A DNA stretch of 64,000 nucleotides from Microbacterium sp. nov. GSS16. Its GTDB lineage: Bacteria > Actinomycetota > Actinomycetes > Actinomycetales > Microbacteriaceae. The position numbers were made by a program, and so were the translations under genes. The DNA lies in the NCBI RefSeq assembly GCF_028198145.1, contig NZ_CP116338.1, forward strand, positions 2,108,001-2,172,000, written 5' to 3'. The notes under the pieces were generated by a model. That model saw only the letters and a list, made by a program, of their open reading frames with translations. It searched no databases and was not told the origin of the DNA. Below, one piece after another: positions 1 through 9,877 of the stretch (its first letter is position 1; the number at the start of each line of letters is the position of its first letter).

Positions 1-188
1 GTACCGGCACGCCTGTCGATCCCGACCGATACGTGTCAGACCTCGCGGCCGTGCTCACCGAGGTCACCGGCGATCCGGCGCGTGCACGGCAGTACGGCGA
101 AGCGGGACGGGAGCGCGCGCGCAGTCAGTTCAGCTGGGGTGCGATCGCCGACACCACGCGCGCGCTCTACGAGGAGCTGACCGCCTGA
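1..188 (+). CDS. Glycosyltransferase C-terminal fragment (GT4, probably glycogen synthase)
   Basis: The window opens inside a reading frame that ends with TGA at 186-188. The visible 61 residues read TGTPVDPDRYVSDLAAVL...ERARSQFSWGAIADTTRALYEELTA. The pattern 'GxxGRERAxxxFSWxxIAxxTxxxY' is the usual last helix pair of GT-B fold GT4 enzymes. It closely resembles the end of the actinobacterial glycogen synthase/alpha-maltose-1-phosphate synthase (GlgA/GlgM type). The catalytic region lies outside the window, so the exact substrate cannot be read here. The ABC ATPase gene starts 17 bases downstream but has its own -10 element. Confidence 0.6.
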   Translation, partial: TGTPVDPDRYVSDLAAVLTEVTGDPARARQYGEAGRERARSQFSWGAIADTTRALYEELTA

Positions 189-205
189 GCCGATAGGCTG
201 GCGTC

Positions 206-988
206 ATGTCGAGCGCTCTGGATCTCACCGATGTCGTCGTGCGTCGCGAAGGCCGCAACATCGTCGATCGGGTGACCTGGTCGGTGTCCGAGGATCAGCG
301 CTGGGTGGTGCTCGGGCCGAACGGCGCCGGCAAGACGACGCTGCTGCAGCTCGCGGACACGCTCATGCACCCGACGTCGGGAACGGTGAGCGTGCTCGGC
401 GAGACCCTGGGGCGCACGGATGTGTTCGAGCTGCGCCCGCGGATCGGCTTCGCCTCGTCGGCGATGGCTCGCCGCATCCCGCGCGATGAGACCGTGCTGG
501 ACACGGTCATGACCGCGGCGTACTCGGTGACGGGCCGATGGCGCGAGGACTACGAGACCATCGATGAGCGTCGCGCCAGGCGAGTGCTCGCCGACTGGCA
601 CCTGGAGCACCTCGCCGAACGCCTGTTCGGCACGCTCAGCGACGGGGAGCAGAAGCGCGTGCAGATCGCGCGAGCGGTCATGACCGACCCCGAGCTGCTG
701 CTGCTCGACGAGCCGACCGCTAGTCTCGATCTCGGCGCACGAGAAGAACTGCTGCAGCTGCTCGGTGAGTACGCCGCGTCGCCGACCACGCCGGCGATGG
801 TCATGGTCACGCATCACGTCGAGGAGATCCCGCTCGGCTTCACCCACGTGCTGCTGCTGCGCGACGGCGGTGTCGTGGCGGCGGGTCCCATCGCCGAGAC
901 ACTGACCGCGCAGACTCTCACCGAAGCGTTCGGCATGCCGATCACCCTCACGCAGGATGCCGGACGGTACGCGGCACGCGCCGCCTGA
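206..988 (+). CDS. ABC transporter ATP-binding protein (stand-alone)
   Basis: A 260-residue ABC ATPase that should hydrolyse ATP to drive a membrane partner. Walker A is GPNGAGKTT (about residues 38-46). The signature is LSDGEQKRV, with Asp in place of the usual second Gly. Walker B is LLLLDEPTA and the H-loop is MVTHH. It belongs to the YlmA/ModF-like group of single-domain importer or regulatory ATPases. No permease or binding-protein gene adjoins it, so substrate and partner are unknown. The start is well fixed: TAGGCT at 194-199 is followed by six bases and then ATG, the leaderless arrangement seen throughout the window. The next gene, rpmE2, has its own leader. Confidence 0.85.
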   Translation: MSSALDLTDVVVRREGRNIVDRVTWSVSEDQRWVVLGPNGAGKTTLLQLADTLMHPTSGTVSVLGETLGRTDVFELRPRIGFASSAMARRIPRDETVLDTVMTAAYSVTGRWREDYETIDERRARRVLADWHLEHLAERLFGTLSDGEQKRVQIARAVMTDPELLLLDEPTASLDLGAREELLQLLGEYAASPTTPAMVMVTHHVEEIPLGFTHVLLLRDGGVVAAGPIAETLTAQTLTEAFGMPITLTQDAGRYAARAA

Positions 989-1073
989 GTGGTGTAAAGT
1001 AGACCCTCGGTGCGATCGCACCGCAGACTTCCCTCGTCTCTGGCAGAATCCAGGGCACCACGTAAGGAATCCC

Positions 1074-1328
1074 ATGAAGACTGACATCCACCCCGAGTAC
1101 CAGGCCGTCGTGTTCCGCGACCTCGGCTCGGGCGAGACCTTCCTCACCCGCTCCACCGTCACGAGCGACAAGACGATCGAGCTGGACGGTGTGGAGTACC
1201 CCGTCATCGACGTCGAGATCTCGTCGGCCTCGCACCCGTTCTACACGGGCAAGCAGCGCATCATGGACTCGGCCGGTCGCGTCGAGAAGTTCAACCAGCG
1301 CTTCAAGAACTTCGGCGGCTCCAAGTAA
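1074..1328 (+). CDS. rpmE2: 50S ribosomal protein L31 type B
   Basis: An 84-residue protein starting [17 protein letters not shown] and ending RFKNFGGSK, the length and sequence of type B L31. It lacks the CxxC zinc-ribbon cysteines of type A L31, so it is the zinc-independent form. In many bacteria that form replaces the zinc-binding one under zinc limitation. The ATG at 1074 sits a few bases after a TAAGGA-like ribosome site, and translation from upstream in-frame codons does not resemble L31. I found no obvious Zur operator in the 85-base leader. A strong hairpin terminator follows directly at 1341-1364. Confidence 0.95.
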   Translation: MKTDIHPEYQAVVFRDLGSGETFLTRSTVTSDKTIELDGVEYPVIDVEISSASHPFYTGKQRIMDSAGRVEKFNQRFKNFGGSK

Positions 1329-1340
1329 GCAGCCCCAGCG

Positions 1341-1364
1341 AAGGCCCCGCTCCGGCGGGGCCTT
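1341..1364 (+). terminator. Hairpin terminator after rpmE2
   Basis: A perfect 10-bp stem (AAGGCCCCGC / GCGGGGCCTT) closes a TCCG tetraloop. It starts 12 bases after the rpmE2 stop. The downstream T-run is weak, as usual in high-GC actinobacteria. It probably also ends transcription of the convergent exonuclease gene. Confidence 0.85.
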
Positions 1365-1446
1365 CGTCATATCCGGAAGACGTTCGCCGAGCGCCCGATC
1401 TCACCGGGAACGCCGTCAGCCGCGGACGACTCGTCCGCGGCCGGCG

Positions 1447-2154
1447 TCACCCGCGGACGGGCCATGTCCCGTCTAGAGGCTGCTCCGGCGTGATCCGGCC
1501 GATTCCGACGAAGTACTCGGTCAGGCTCGCGGCCTGATCCCGCGCCCAGCCGATCTGTCTCGTGTGCAGCTCCGCCGCCGAGCGTGGCAGCGCGAACTCG
1601 CGGGCGAGCGCGAACGCCACTCGACCTGCGGCCACGGCATCCGCCGACGCCTGGTGCGCGTCGTCCAGCGGAACCGCGTAGTGGTCGGCGACGACGGTCA
1701 GCGTGCGCTTGCCGGGGCGGTACCTGTCGAACGCCTTGTCGATCACGAGCGGGTCGATCACGGGCGACGGGGTGGCCAGCTCGGCAATCCCGTGCCGGCG
1801 CGCCTCGTGCGCGAGGAGCGAGAAGTCGTACGAGGCGTTGTACGCCACAATCGGCAGCCCCTGGGCGAAGAGCACGCGGAGTGCGTGCACGATCTCGGCG
1901 ACCACCTCGCACGCGGGTCGACCGTGCGCCCTGGCGTGCTCGGTGCTGATCCCGTGCACGGCCGCCGCGCCGTCGGGGATGGGCACTCCGGGGTCGGCCA
2001 GCCAGTCGCGCGCGGCGAGCTCTCTGCCGTGCCGATCGAGCACGCCGACGTGCGCGGTGACGATGCGATCCTGCGTCACATCGACGCCGGTCGTCTCGAG
2101 GTCGAACACGCCCACACGGGTGAGCCAGGCCGGGGCATCAGGCGGGAAGGTCAT
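1447..2154 (-). CDS. 3'-5' exonuclease, DEDDh (DnaQ-like) family
   Basis: A 235-residue exonuclease with the DnaQ/RNase T fold. Motif Exo I is VFDLETTG (Asp18 and Glu20). Exo II lies in YNASYDFSLL. Exo III is HQASADAVAAGRV, giving the catalytic His and Asp of the DEDDh class. Only the nuclease domain is present, so it may act as a free proofreading-type exonuclease or trim nucleic acids in repair; polymerase association is not shown. The start was chosen at ATG 2154 because TACGGT (2166-2161 on the minus strand) lies six bases upstream. A GTG at 2160 is in frame but falls inside that spacer. The gene is divergent from the LysE exporter, with 73 bases between the starts. Confidence 0.85.
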   Translation of the reverse strand: MTFPPDAPAWLTRVGVFDLETTGVDVTQDRIVTAHVGVLDRHGRELAARDWLADPGVPIPDGAAAVHGISTEHARAHGRPACEVVAEIVHALRVLFAQGLPIVAYNASYDFSLLAHEARRHGIAELATPSPVIDPLVIDKAFDRYRPGKRTLTVVADHYAVPLDDAHQASADAVAAGRVAFALAREFALPRSAAELHTRQIGWARDQAASLTEYFVGIGRITPEQPLDGTWPVRG

Positions 2155-2227
2155 GGCCACACCGTAGGTGCGGGTGCCGACATCGCGCGATTGGGTGCCG
2201 CACGCGCCCGATCACTACGCTGTGCTG

Positions 2228-2851
2228 GTGACCTGGACCGTGTGGCTCTCGCTTCTCGCGGCGTGCGTGGTGATCAGCTTCACGCCCGGTGCCGGCGCGA
2301 TCAACACCATGAGCAACGCGCTCGTGCAGGGCTGGCGTCGCTCACTGTGGGGAGTGCTCGGACAGCAGGCCGCACTCATCGTGCACGTGGTCATCGTCGC
2401 CGCCGGCGTCGGTCTGATCGTCTCCCGTTCGCCGGTGCTGTTCGAGATCATCCGCTACGCCGGCGCCGCGTACCTGGTGTACCTCGGGGTCCGGCTGATC
2501 CTCGCCGCCCCCGAGGTGCAGAGCCTCGATCAGTCCGCTCGCGTGCGCGAGGGCGCCTGGTCGATCTTCCGACGCGGATTCTGGGTAAACCTCCTCAACC
2601 CCAAGGCGATCGTGTTCTTCCTGGCCTTCGTGCCGCAGTTCGTCCGGCTGGACCGCGATCCGCTGCCCCAGTACCTCGTGCTGGTCGGGACTGTGATCGT
2701 CGTCGACATCCTGGTGATGTGGTTCTTCTTCGCCGCGGCGGCGAAGTCGTTCCGGCGCTTCACCAGGAATGCTCGGGGTCAGCGCGTCCTGAACGCCGTG
2801 TTCGGCGCGCTGTTCATCGCCGTGGCCGCTCTTCTGCTGTTCCTGCACTGA
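2228..2851 (+). CDS. LysE/RhtB family amino-acid exporter
   Basis: A 207-residue inner-membrane protein with about six hydrophobic segments. The N-terminus reads TWTVWLSLLAACVVISFTPGAGAINTMSNAL, containing the LysE/RhtB hallmark 'TPGAGAINTM' near residue 20 and 'FWVNLLNPKAIVFFLAFVPQF' in the middle. The family exports amino acids such as lysine, threonine or homoserine; the substrate here cannot be told. The start is GTG 2228 because TACGCT (2216-2221) precedes it by six bases, and this gives the typical family length. An in-frame GTG at 2168 would add 20 residues unlike the family. The last 14 bases of the gene recur 47 bases downstream. Confidence 0.88.
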   Translation: MTWTVWLSLLAACVVISFTPGAGAINTMSNALVQGWRRSLWGVLGQQAALIVHVVIVAAGVGLIVSRSPVLFEIIRYAGAAYLVYLGVRLILAAPEVQSLDQSARVREGAWSIFRRGFWVNLLNPKAIVFFLAFVPQFVRLDRDPLPQYLVLVGTVIVVDILVMWFFFAAAAKSFRRFTRNARGQRVLNAVFGALFIAVAALLLFLH

Positions 2852-2898
2852 GGACAGGTCCGCGTAACCGGTCCGGGCAACCGGTGTTCCTGCACTGA
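2838..2898 (+). repeat. 14-bp direct repeat at the lysE stop codon
   Basis: TGTTCCTGCACTGA occurs at 2838-2851, where it spans the end and stop of the exporter gene, and again at 2885-2898. The spacer includes two ACCGGT-like words. It looks like a short tandem duplication scar. No function is evident. Confidence 0.6.
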
Positions 2899-3009
2899 TC
2901 GCGGCGCCGTCGACTTCTCCACCGGCGTCGGGAAATCGGCTCCGCACGTCCGACGCCGGCGTGCACTCTGGTCGGACCCGGGCTGGTCCCGGCAACGAAG
3001 GAGCACGCT

Positions 3010-3543
3010 ATGAGCATCACCAACGACGTCCTGACGATCGCCGGGAACATCGGTAACGACCCCATCTCCAACGAGACCCGCAGCGGCAAGGCGGTGATCA
3101 ACTTCCGCGTGGCCACGTCGTCGGGCTACTTCGACCAGCGCACGGGTGCGTGGGTCGACGGAGTGACGAACTGGTACGCGGTGTCGGCGTTCGGCAGGCT
3201 CGCCGAGCACGCCAGGGCATCGCTTCACCGCGGCGACCCCGTCATCGTCGTCGGGCGCCTCCGTCAGAAGGAATGGGAGGCGAACGGCAAGAAGGGCATC
3301 GACGTCGAGCTCACCGCCGACTCGATCGGCCACGACCTGCGTCGGGGCACGAGCGCGTTCGCGCGTCGGCCGCGCCCCGAGCAGTCCGGCGCCGCGCCCG
3401 CAGAAGACGCCGCACCGGTCTTCGACCGGCCCAGTGCCGCCGATCAGGATGCGTGGAGCGGTGCAGGTCTGCACCTGACGGGGGAGGCGGGCGGCGGTGA
3501 CGTGTCGGGCGAACCTCGGGGTGACGCTCTGACCGTCGTGTGA
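3010..3543 (+). CDS. Single-stranded DNA-binding protein (SSB paralogue)
   Basis: A 177-residue OB-fold protein. Residues 1-115 contain the SSB pattern: VLTIAGNIGNDP at the start, INFRVATSS, then NWYAVSAFGRLAEHARASLHRGDPVIVVGRLRQKEW. The rest is a low-complexity Ala/Pro/Asp-rich tail. The tail lacks the acidic DDDIPF-type tip that the main SSB uses to recruit partners. There is no rpsF/rpsR/rplI neighbourhood. Both points suggest a second, non-essential SSB of the kind often used in competence or repair, rather than the replication SSB. A GCAACGAAGGAGCACGCT ribosome site precedes the ATG. Confidence 0.88.
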   Translation: MSITNDVLTIAGNIGNDPISNETRSGKAVINFRVATSSGYFDQRTGAWVDGVTNWYAVSAFGRLAEHARASLHRGDPVIVVGRLRQKEWEANGKKGIDVELTADSIGHDLRRGTSAFARRPRPEQSGAAPAEDAAPVFDRPSAADQDAWSGAGLHLTGEAGGGDVSGEPRGDALTVV

Positions 3544-3589
3544 GAGCCGGCGCGTCGGGGACGGGTATCCGAGCGCCTAGACTCGAGGC

Positions 3590-4081
3590 GTGCGCCACAG
3601 GTTCCCCGTCTCCGTCAGGCGGCGCGCGCGCTGCTCTCGGCTGCTGGTGGGAGCGGGCGCGATCATGCTCGCGCTGACGGCCTGCAGCCCGGCGGCGACT
3701 CCTGACGCGCCGTCCGCCACGCCATCACCGGGGCCCGCGGCGCCCGAGGCCTCTGACGCAGCGGACGAGTCGGACGCCGCGCTCGCGTCGTTCACCGAGA
3801 TCACCGCTCGCGTGTGGGCGTCCGACTCGCGCGGGCAGGGCCGCGCCTACGTCGACGCGCTCGTCGAGGCCGGGTTCCAGAAGGACGCGATGCAGGTCAC
3901 GGCCGACCGGAGCACGGTCGGCACCGCCGCGGAGAGCCTGCAGTTCTCGGTCGCCGTGAACGACACGCAGTGCCTGGTGGGTCAGGTCGGTCCGTCGACC
4001 GGCGAGCCGGTCACCGCGCGGCTTCCGCGACTCGCGGACGGGGCGTGCCTGGTGGGCGGCACCCGGCCCATCGACTGGTGA
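3590..4081 (+). CDS. Secreted lipoprotein, DUF6993-like
   Basis: A 163-residue predicted lipoprotein. A positively charged N-terminus (RHRFPVSVRRRARCSR) leads into a hydrophobic core ending in LTAC, a lipobox with Cys32 as the lipidated residue. An Ala/Pro/Ser-rich linker (residues 35-65) spaces a small domain that holds two cysteines, one in NDTQCLVGQVG and one in ADGACLVG. These could form a disulfide outside the cell. It looks like the actinobacterial DUF6993 group, whose function is not known to me. Start GTG 3590 is supported by TAGACT at 3578-3583 plus six bases. Confidence 0.7.
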   Translation: MRHRFPVSVRRRARCSRLLVGAGAIMLALTACSPAATPDAPSATPSPGPAAPEASDAADESDAALASFTEITARVWASDSRGQGRAYVDALVEAGFQKDAMQVTADRSTVGTAAESLQFSVAVNDTQCLVGQVGPSTGEPVTARLPRLADGACLVGGTRPIDW

Positions 4082-4136
4082 GCCGGCGTCGCAGCGGCCT
4101 CCACGGCGCCTGAGCGCTGTTGCACGCGCCGACCGG

Positions 4137-4142
4137 TAGGCT
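4137..4142 (+). promoter_or_regulatory. -10 element of ettA
   Basis: TAGGCT at 4137-4142 matches the -10 hexamer used repeatedly here, but lies about 130 bases before the ettA start. This gene would therefore have a long leader, unlike the leaderless genes around it. No clear -35 was seen. Confidence 0.45.
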
Positions 4143-4272
4143 AGGGAGCCGGGCCGACAGAAGGGGGCAGCACCCCGCGATCGGCCGCACACACTTCGCG
4201 CATCCGGTCCCCGGCATGCGCTGCGCCGGATCACGGGCGCTGAGACAGGTCTTCCAGAGGAGCGGTGAAGGT

Positions 4273-5949
<1,677 letters not shown>

Positions 5950-5952
<3 letters not shown>

Positions 5953-6009
5953 TCACCACGCCCCACTCCGAACATCGCTTCGCGCTGTCCGGCGCCTCCG
6001 GGGCGGGGC
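5950..6009 (+). repeat. Dispersed intergenic repeat, copy 1
   Basis: About 60 bases beginning at the ettA stop codon resemble 13806-13865, which begins at the ferrochelatase stop. Shared blocks include CCACGCCCCACTC, ACATCGCTTCGCGCTGTC and GCCTCCGGGGCG. The outer CGCCCC and GGGGCG blocks are complementary and could close a hairpin. Confidence 0.75.
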
Positions 6010-6038
6010 CGCATGTCGATAGGAACCTGACGGAAGTC

Positions 6039-6521
6039 ATGACCAGTAACACTCCCCGCCTGCACATCCCCATCCACCTGCGGTGGGGCGACCTCGACGC
6101 GTTCAACCACGTCAACAACACCTCGATGCTCAAGCTGCTCGAGGAGGCCCGCGTGCGCGCCTTCTGGAAGCCCGAGGCGGGGGAGCAGGCGCCCGACACG
6201 GCGATCCTCGAGTCGGGCATCGATCAGGGAGTACTCACCCTGATCGCCCGGCAGGAGATCGAGTACCTGGCGCCGGTGCCGTACCAGCGTCGTCCCCTCG
6301 AGGTGCAGATGTGGTTCGGCAAGCTCGGCGGGTCGAGCCTTGAGGTCTGCTACGAGGTGCACAACGACCCGGCGAGCACCGACCGCATCCTGTACGCGCG
6401 CTCGACCGCCGTGATCGTTCTCGTCGATGCGGCCACCGGTCGGCCGGTGCGGATCAGTCCCGAGATGCGCGAGGCGTGGGAGCCGTACGTGGGCGAGCCG
6501 ATCAGCTACGCGCGCCGCTGA
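6039..6521 (+). CDS. Acyl-CoA thioesterase, 4HBT hotdog family
   Basis: A 160-residue single-hotdog protein that should hydrolyse acyl-CoA thioesters in the cytoplasm. The segment LRWGDLDAFNHVNNTSMLKLLEEAR carries the YbgC/4-hydroxybenzoyl-CoA thioesterase signature, in which the Asp of 'WGDLD' is the likely catalytic residue. A second strand block, IARQEIEYLAPVPYQRRPLEV, is also typical. The start ATG 6039 is close behind a GACGGAAG ribosome site. The gene is convergent with a TesB-type thioesterase with only three bases between the stops, so two different thioesterase folds sit tail to tail. Confidence 0.88.
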   Translation: MTSNTPRLHIPIHLRWGDLDAFNHVNNTSMLKLLEEARVRAFWKPEAGEQAPDTAILESGIDQGVLTLIARQEIEYLAPVPYQRRPLEVQMWFGKLGGSSLEVCYEVHNDPASTDRILYARSTAVIVLVDAATGRPVRISPEMREAWEPYVGEPISYARR

Positions 6522-6524
6522 CGA

Positions 6525-7415
6525 TCAGGCTTCGGGCTGCGGCACCCGCACCATGACCTCCTGCGCCACGCTGGCGAGCAGCGTGCCCGCACGATCGTAG
6601 ATGCGGCCCGTCGAGAGTCCGCGGCCGCCGCGCGCATTGGGCGACTCCTGCACGTACACCACCCACTCGTCCGCGCGGCCGAAGCGGTGCCACCACATGG
6701 CGTGATCGAGGCTGGCGACCTTGAGCCCCGGCGTGCTCCACGTCACGCCGTGACGGCGCAGAATCGGCTCCTGGACGGTCATGTCGCTGAGGTACGCGAG
6801 GGCCGCCCGGTGCAGGCGCGGATCGTCGGGCAGCGCCGCGCGCATCCGCATCCACACCGCCTGGTGGGCGACCTGCTCACGCGCGACGTCGACGAACAGC
6901 GGGCCCTCGACGTGACGCACGTCTGCGGGACGCTCGGCGAGCATCTTCCTCGTCAGCGGATGCACGTCGCCCACGAGCTCCTCGTCGGGGCGCAGCCGCT
7001 CGGGGTCGGGGATGCCGTCGGGCATCGGCTGTGCGTGATCGGCGCCCGGATCCTCGTCCTGGAACGACGCGATCATCGAGAAGATCGGCACACCGCCCTG
7101 GAAGGCCTGGCAGCGGCGCGTCGAGAACGAGCGGCCGTCGTGGATGCGGTCGACCGAGAAGGTGATCCTGCTCGTGGTGTCTCCCGGGCGCAGGAAGTAG
7201 CCGTGCATCGAGTGCACCACCCGGTCTTCGGGCAGCGTCCGCTCGGCGGCCACCAGCGACTGCGCCAGCACCTGCCCGCCGTACACCCGGCCGGTGGGCA
7301 TGAAGTGCGAGCGACCGGTGAAGATGTCCTCGGTGGTCCTCGCCTCCGACTCCGCCAGATCCAGGACGTCGAGAAGGGCGTCGACGGATCGGCGGGCATC
7401 GTGCTCAGCGGTCAT
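6525..7415 (-). CDS. tesB: Acyl-CoA thioesterase II
   Basis: A 296-residue double-hotdog thioesterase of the TesB family, which cleaves medium and long-chain acyl-CoA. The N-terminal hotdog contains GRVYGGQVLAQSLVAAERTLPEDRVVHSMHGYF and the strand ITFSVDRIHDGRSFSTRRCQAFQ. The second hotdog holds AYLSDMT and SLDHAMWWHRFGRADEWVVYVQESP, including the family's catalytic Asp of 'LSDMT' and the 'LDHAMWFHR' motif. The start at 7415 has TAGACT six bases upstream (7427-7422), so the mRNA is probably leaderless. It is divergent from the unknown gene at 7480, whose start shows the same arrangement, leaving 64 bases between the two starts. Confidence 0.93.
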   Translation of the reverse strand: MTAEHDARRSVDALLDVLDLAESEARTTEDIFTGRSHFMPTGRVYGGQVLAQSLVAAERTLPEDRVVHSMHGYFLRPGDTTSRITFSVDRIHDGRSFSTRRCQAFQGGVPIFSMIASFQDEDPGADHAQPMPDGIPDPERLRPDEELVGDVHPLTRKMLAERPADVRHVEGPLFVDVAREQVAHQAVWMRMRAALPDDPRLHRAALAYLSDMTVQEPILRRHGVTWSTPGLKVASLDHAMWWHRFGRADEWVVYVQESPNARGGRGLSTGRIYDRAGTLLASVAQEVMVRVPQPEA

Positions 7416-7479
7416 CCGACCAGTCTAGGTCGACCGGCCGGTCGCGCTCGGCCCGGGGTCGTCGGGCTAACGTAGAGGA

Positions 7480-8160
7480 GTGACCCGACCGCTCGTGCTC
7501 GCCGACGCCCAGACCGCACGCGACGTGCTGACCTTCGCCGGACGTGCCGCGCAGGCCGGCGCCGACGGGGTGCGACTGCAGGCGGCCGATGGCGTGCTCG
7601 CCCTCACCTCCGCGGCGCTCGCGCCGCAGAGCCTGTTCGATCAGACGCCCACGGTGCTCGCGATGCGCATCGTGCGCGCCGACCGCGAGCTGCGCTGCGA
7701 CATCGTCGTCGACGAGCTCACCGAGGGTGAGAACCCTCACGAGCTCACCCTTCCCGACACCGGACGCGCACCGGCGTGGGCCGGTGTCGCGCCCCCGCGC
7801 GGGGAATGGATGCATGTGGGCGATCTCACCGCGCAGACCGTCGCGGAGCGCGCGCAGTGGGGCATCTCGGCGGTCGCGCACGGCACCGCACCGGGCTCGG
7901 GGGAGGAGGCCGTGCGTGCGCTGCGCGCACGCATCTGGGGTGAGCCGGACGACGCCCTGTCCGGTCTGCCGCGCGGCATGGCGTTCGCCGCGCACGCCTT
8001 CGGATTCATCAGCGGCGCCGAGGATGTGCGGGTGACCCGTTCGGGGCGCTGGACACGGCTCGCCTTCGCCCGCGGGCACGTGCTCAGCCGAGGACCCGCC
8101 GTGACCGGACTCACTGCGGTGCGGGGGACGGGCCCATCGGCAGGCTCAGGGGCCCAGTAG
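7480..8160 (+). CDS. Conserved hypothetical actinobacterial protein
   Basis: A 226-residue soluble protein that I do not recognise beyond its resemblance to conserved Microbacteriaceae hypotheticals. The first 55 residues are an Ala-rich segment (ADAQTARDVLTFAGRAAQAGADGVRLQAADGV). The middle holds RELRCDIVVDELTEGE. The C-terminal half has GMAFAAHAFGFISGAEDVRVTRSGRWTRLAFARGHVL, then a disordered tail. No signal peptide or membrane segment is seen. Start GTG 7480 is supported by TAACGT at 7468-7473 plus six bases. It is convergent with the globin gene. Confidence 0.7.
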   Translation: MTRPLVLADAQTARDVLTFAGRAAQAGADGVRLQAADGVLALTSAALAPQSLFDQTPTVLAMRIVRADRELRCDIVVDELTEGENPHELTLPDTGRAPAWAGVAPPRGEWMHVGDLTAQTVAERAQWGISAVAHGTAPGSGEEAVRALRARIWGEPDDALSGLPRGMAFAAHAFGFISGAEDVRVTRSGRWTRLAFARGHVLSRGPAVTGLTAVRGTGPSAGSGAQ

Positions 8161-8249
8161 CAGGACAGGGGATCCGGTCAGCGGGCCGCCGCCTGCCCCG
8201 CCTGACGGCCGGAGAACAGGCATCCGCGCGGGCGTACGGGGCAGGGCTG

Positions 8250-8699
8250 TCATGTGGTCTCCGTGGACTCCGGGGCTGCGCGGTGCTCGAGCGTCGGGCG
8301 TCCCTGGGGGCTCGTGCCGATGCCCGAGGGCTCGAATGTGTTCACCATGGCATATGCGGCGCGTTCGAGGTAGTCCCAGAGAGTCGCCTCGTGCAGGGGC
8401 GAGAGCTGCACCTCGTCGAGCGCGGTGCGCATGTGACGCAGCCAGCGGTCGCGCGCGTCGGGGTCGATGTGGAAGGGCACGTGCCGCATCCGCAGCCGCG
8501 GATGACCGCGCTGCTCGCCGTAGGTGCTCGGCCCGCCCCAGTACTGGGCGAGGAACCACGTGAGCCGATCGGCGGCGGGTCCGAGATCCTCTTCCGGATA
8601 CATCGGCTTGAGCACCGGGTCGAGCGCGACCTCGCGATAGAACACCGTCACCAGGCGCTCGAAGGTGGGCTGTCCGCCGACCTCGTCGTAGAACGTCAT
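8250..8699 (-). CDS. Group II truncated haemoglobin (trHbO type)
   Basis: A 149-residue globin with a two-on-two fold, used for oxygen or nitric-oxide chemistry in the cytosol. It begins MTFYDEVGGQPTFERLVTVFYREVALDPVLKPMYPEEDL. The Tyr of VFYREV fits position B10 and Tyr of MYPEE fits CD1. The segment WFLAQYWGGPSTYGEQRGHPRLRMRHVPFHI supplies the group II glycine motif and the proximal-histidine region, and DRWLRHM carries the G8 Trp. The ATG overlaps the stop of the upstream MscS gene (ATGA), so the two are translationally coupled and share a transcript. Confidence 0.92.
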   Translation of the reverse strand: MTFYDEVGGQPTFERLVTVFYREVALDPVLKPMYPEEDLGPAADRLTWFLAQYWGGPSTYGEQRGHPRLRMRHVPFHIDPDARDRWLRHMRTALDEVQLSPLHEATLWDYLERAAYAMVNTFEPSGIGTSPQGRPTLEHRAAPESTETT

Positions 8700-9769
8700 T
8701 GCGTGCCGCCTTCCTCGTCGCTGGCCTTCCTGCGTCGCCAGATGCCCCGATCGACGATGCGCGGCACGCCCGTCACCGGGTTCGGCTTGGTGACGGGCGG
8801 GTTGGCACCGCGCACCCGCCGCGCGCCCTCCAGGCCGGTCAGCGTCACTGCGGCAAGGCGCGGCACGTCGATCTCCTTCTGGGCCAGCGCGGCGCGCAGC
8901 CGGCGGCGCAGCTCCTGCGAGACGTCGTCCATCGCGTTGGCGCGCGTCTTCATGACCACCCGCACCACGAGCGCGTCGCCGTCGATGCTCTCCAGCCCCC
9001 AGATCTCGGGCTTCGCGATGATCCGCGTGCGCCACTTGGGGTCCTTCGCCAGGTGCTGCGCGGTCTCGAGCATCGTCTTCTCGACGAGCTCGAGATCGGC
9101 GTCTGGCGCGACGCCGAGGTCGACGATGGCGCGTGCCCAGCCCTGCGACATGTTCCCGATGCGGGTGACCTCGCCGTTGCGCACGTACCAGAGCGTGCCG
9201 TTCACATCGCGCACCTGCGTGATGCGCACGCTGACGTACTCGACGACACCGGATGCCAGGCCGAGATCGACCACGTCGCCGATCCCGATCTGATCCTCGG
9301 CCACGAGGAAGATGCCGTTCAGCACGTCCTTGACGATGTTCTGCGCGCCGAAGCCGAGCCCGGCGCCGATCGCGGCGGTGAGAAGGGTCAGCGAGCCCAG
9401 CAGGCTGGGGAGGACGGTGCTCACGATGAGGACCAGCGCGATCACCACGAGCATCACGTTGACGATGTTCTGCAGGATCGAGCCGAGCGTGCGGGTGCGC
9501 TGGACGAGGCGCATGTCGGCGAGCGGTGATCGCTCGAGGGCCTGAGTGTCGTCGACGCGCGCCTTCGACTTGGCGCTGTTCACGATGCGCTGCACGACGC
9601 GGCGGATGACCAGGCGCAGGATGAACCCGATCAGCACGCAGCTCGCGATGATGATGACGACAGTGAGCGCCCGGCCGCCGATCGTCACCAGGATGTCGAG
9701 CATGCCGCTCCACCACCCCGGATCGGTGGGATCGGGGGCGGGCGTCTCGGCGGCGAAGCGGATGTCCAT
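8696..9769 (-). CDS. Small-conductance mechanosensitive channel, MscS family
   Basis: A 357-residue membrane channel that would release solutes on hypo-osmotic shock. It has three membrane segments: residues about 25-55, 95-120 and the pore helix near SLTLLTAAIGAGLGFGAQNIVKDVLNGIFLVAED. That last stretch is the Gly/Ala-rich TM3 of MscS. The cytoplasmic beta domain follows (QIGIGDVVDL...GTLWYVRNGEVTRIGNMSQGW). The C-terminus is basic and probably disordered. I prefer ATG 9769 over GTG 9772 because TAAAAT lies seven bases before it on the minus strand (9782-9777). The gene runs into the globin gene with a four-base overlap. Confidence 0.9.
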   Translation of the reverse strand: MDIRFAAETPAPDPTDPGWWSGMLDILVTIGGRALTVVIIIASCVLIGFILRLVIRRVVQRIVNSAKSKARVDDTQALERSPLADMRLVQRTRTLGSILQNIVNVMLVVIALVLIVSTVLPSLLGSLTLLTAAIGAGLGFGAQNIVKDVLNGIFLVAEDQIGIGDVVDLGLASGVVEYVSVRITQVRDVNGTLWYVRNGEVTRIGNMSQGWARAIVDLGVAPDADLELVEKTMLETAQHLAKDPKWRTRIIAKPEIWGLESIDGDALVVRVVMKTRANAMDDVSQELRRRLRAALAQKEIDVPRLAAVTLTGLEGARRVRGANPPVTKPNPVTGVPRIVDRGIWRRRKASDEEGGTQ

Positions 9770-9789
9770 CACCCCGATTTTACCGATCA

Positions 9790-9820
9790 GGCCTCAGCGC
9801 ATTCTGCGTGCGCTGAGGCC
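9790..9820 (-). terminator. Hairpin terminator after pepN
   Basis: A perfect 12-bp stem (GGCCTCAGCGCA and its complement) closes a 7-base loop. It lies between the pepN stop and the mscS start on the minus strand. The mscS -10 TAAAAT begins about eight bases beyond the stem, so terminator and next promoter are tightly packed. Confidence 0.8.
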
Positions 9821-9877
9821 CTCCGGCTCAAGGCGTCACGTCCCGATCCGCGCCGGGAAACGAGTGGACCGTGGCTG

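Noticed and set aside
989..1073. Zur operator upstream of rpmE2
   Set aside because: Type B L31 is often Zur-controlled, but no TGAAAATnATTTTCA-like palindrome is present in the 85-base leader.
4143..4272. Riboswitch in the long ettA leader
   Set aside because: The leader is about 130 bases, but no known aptamer signature or terminator/antiterminator pair could be recognised by eye.
8161..8249. Hairpin with GTCAG/CTGAC ends between the gene at 7480 and the globin gene
   Set aside because: Pairing is short and interrupted, weaker than the other terminators here, so it is not listed as a feature.
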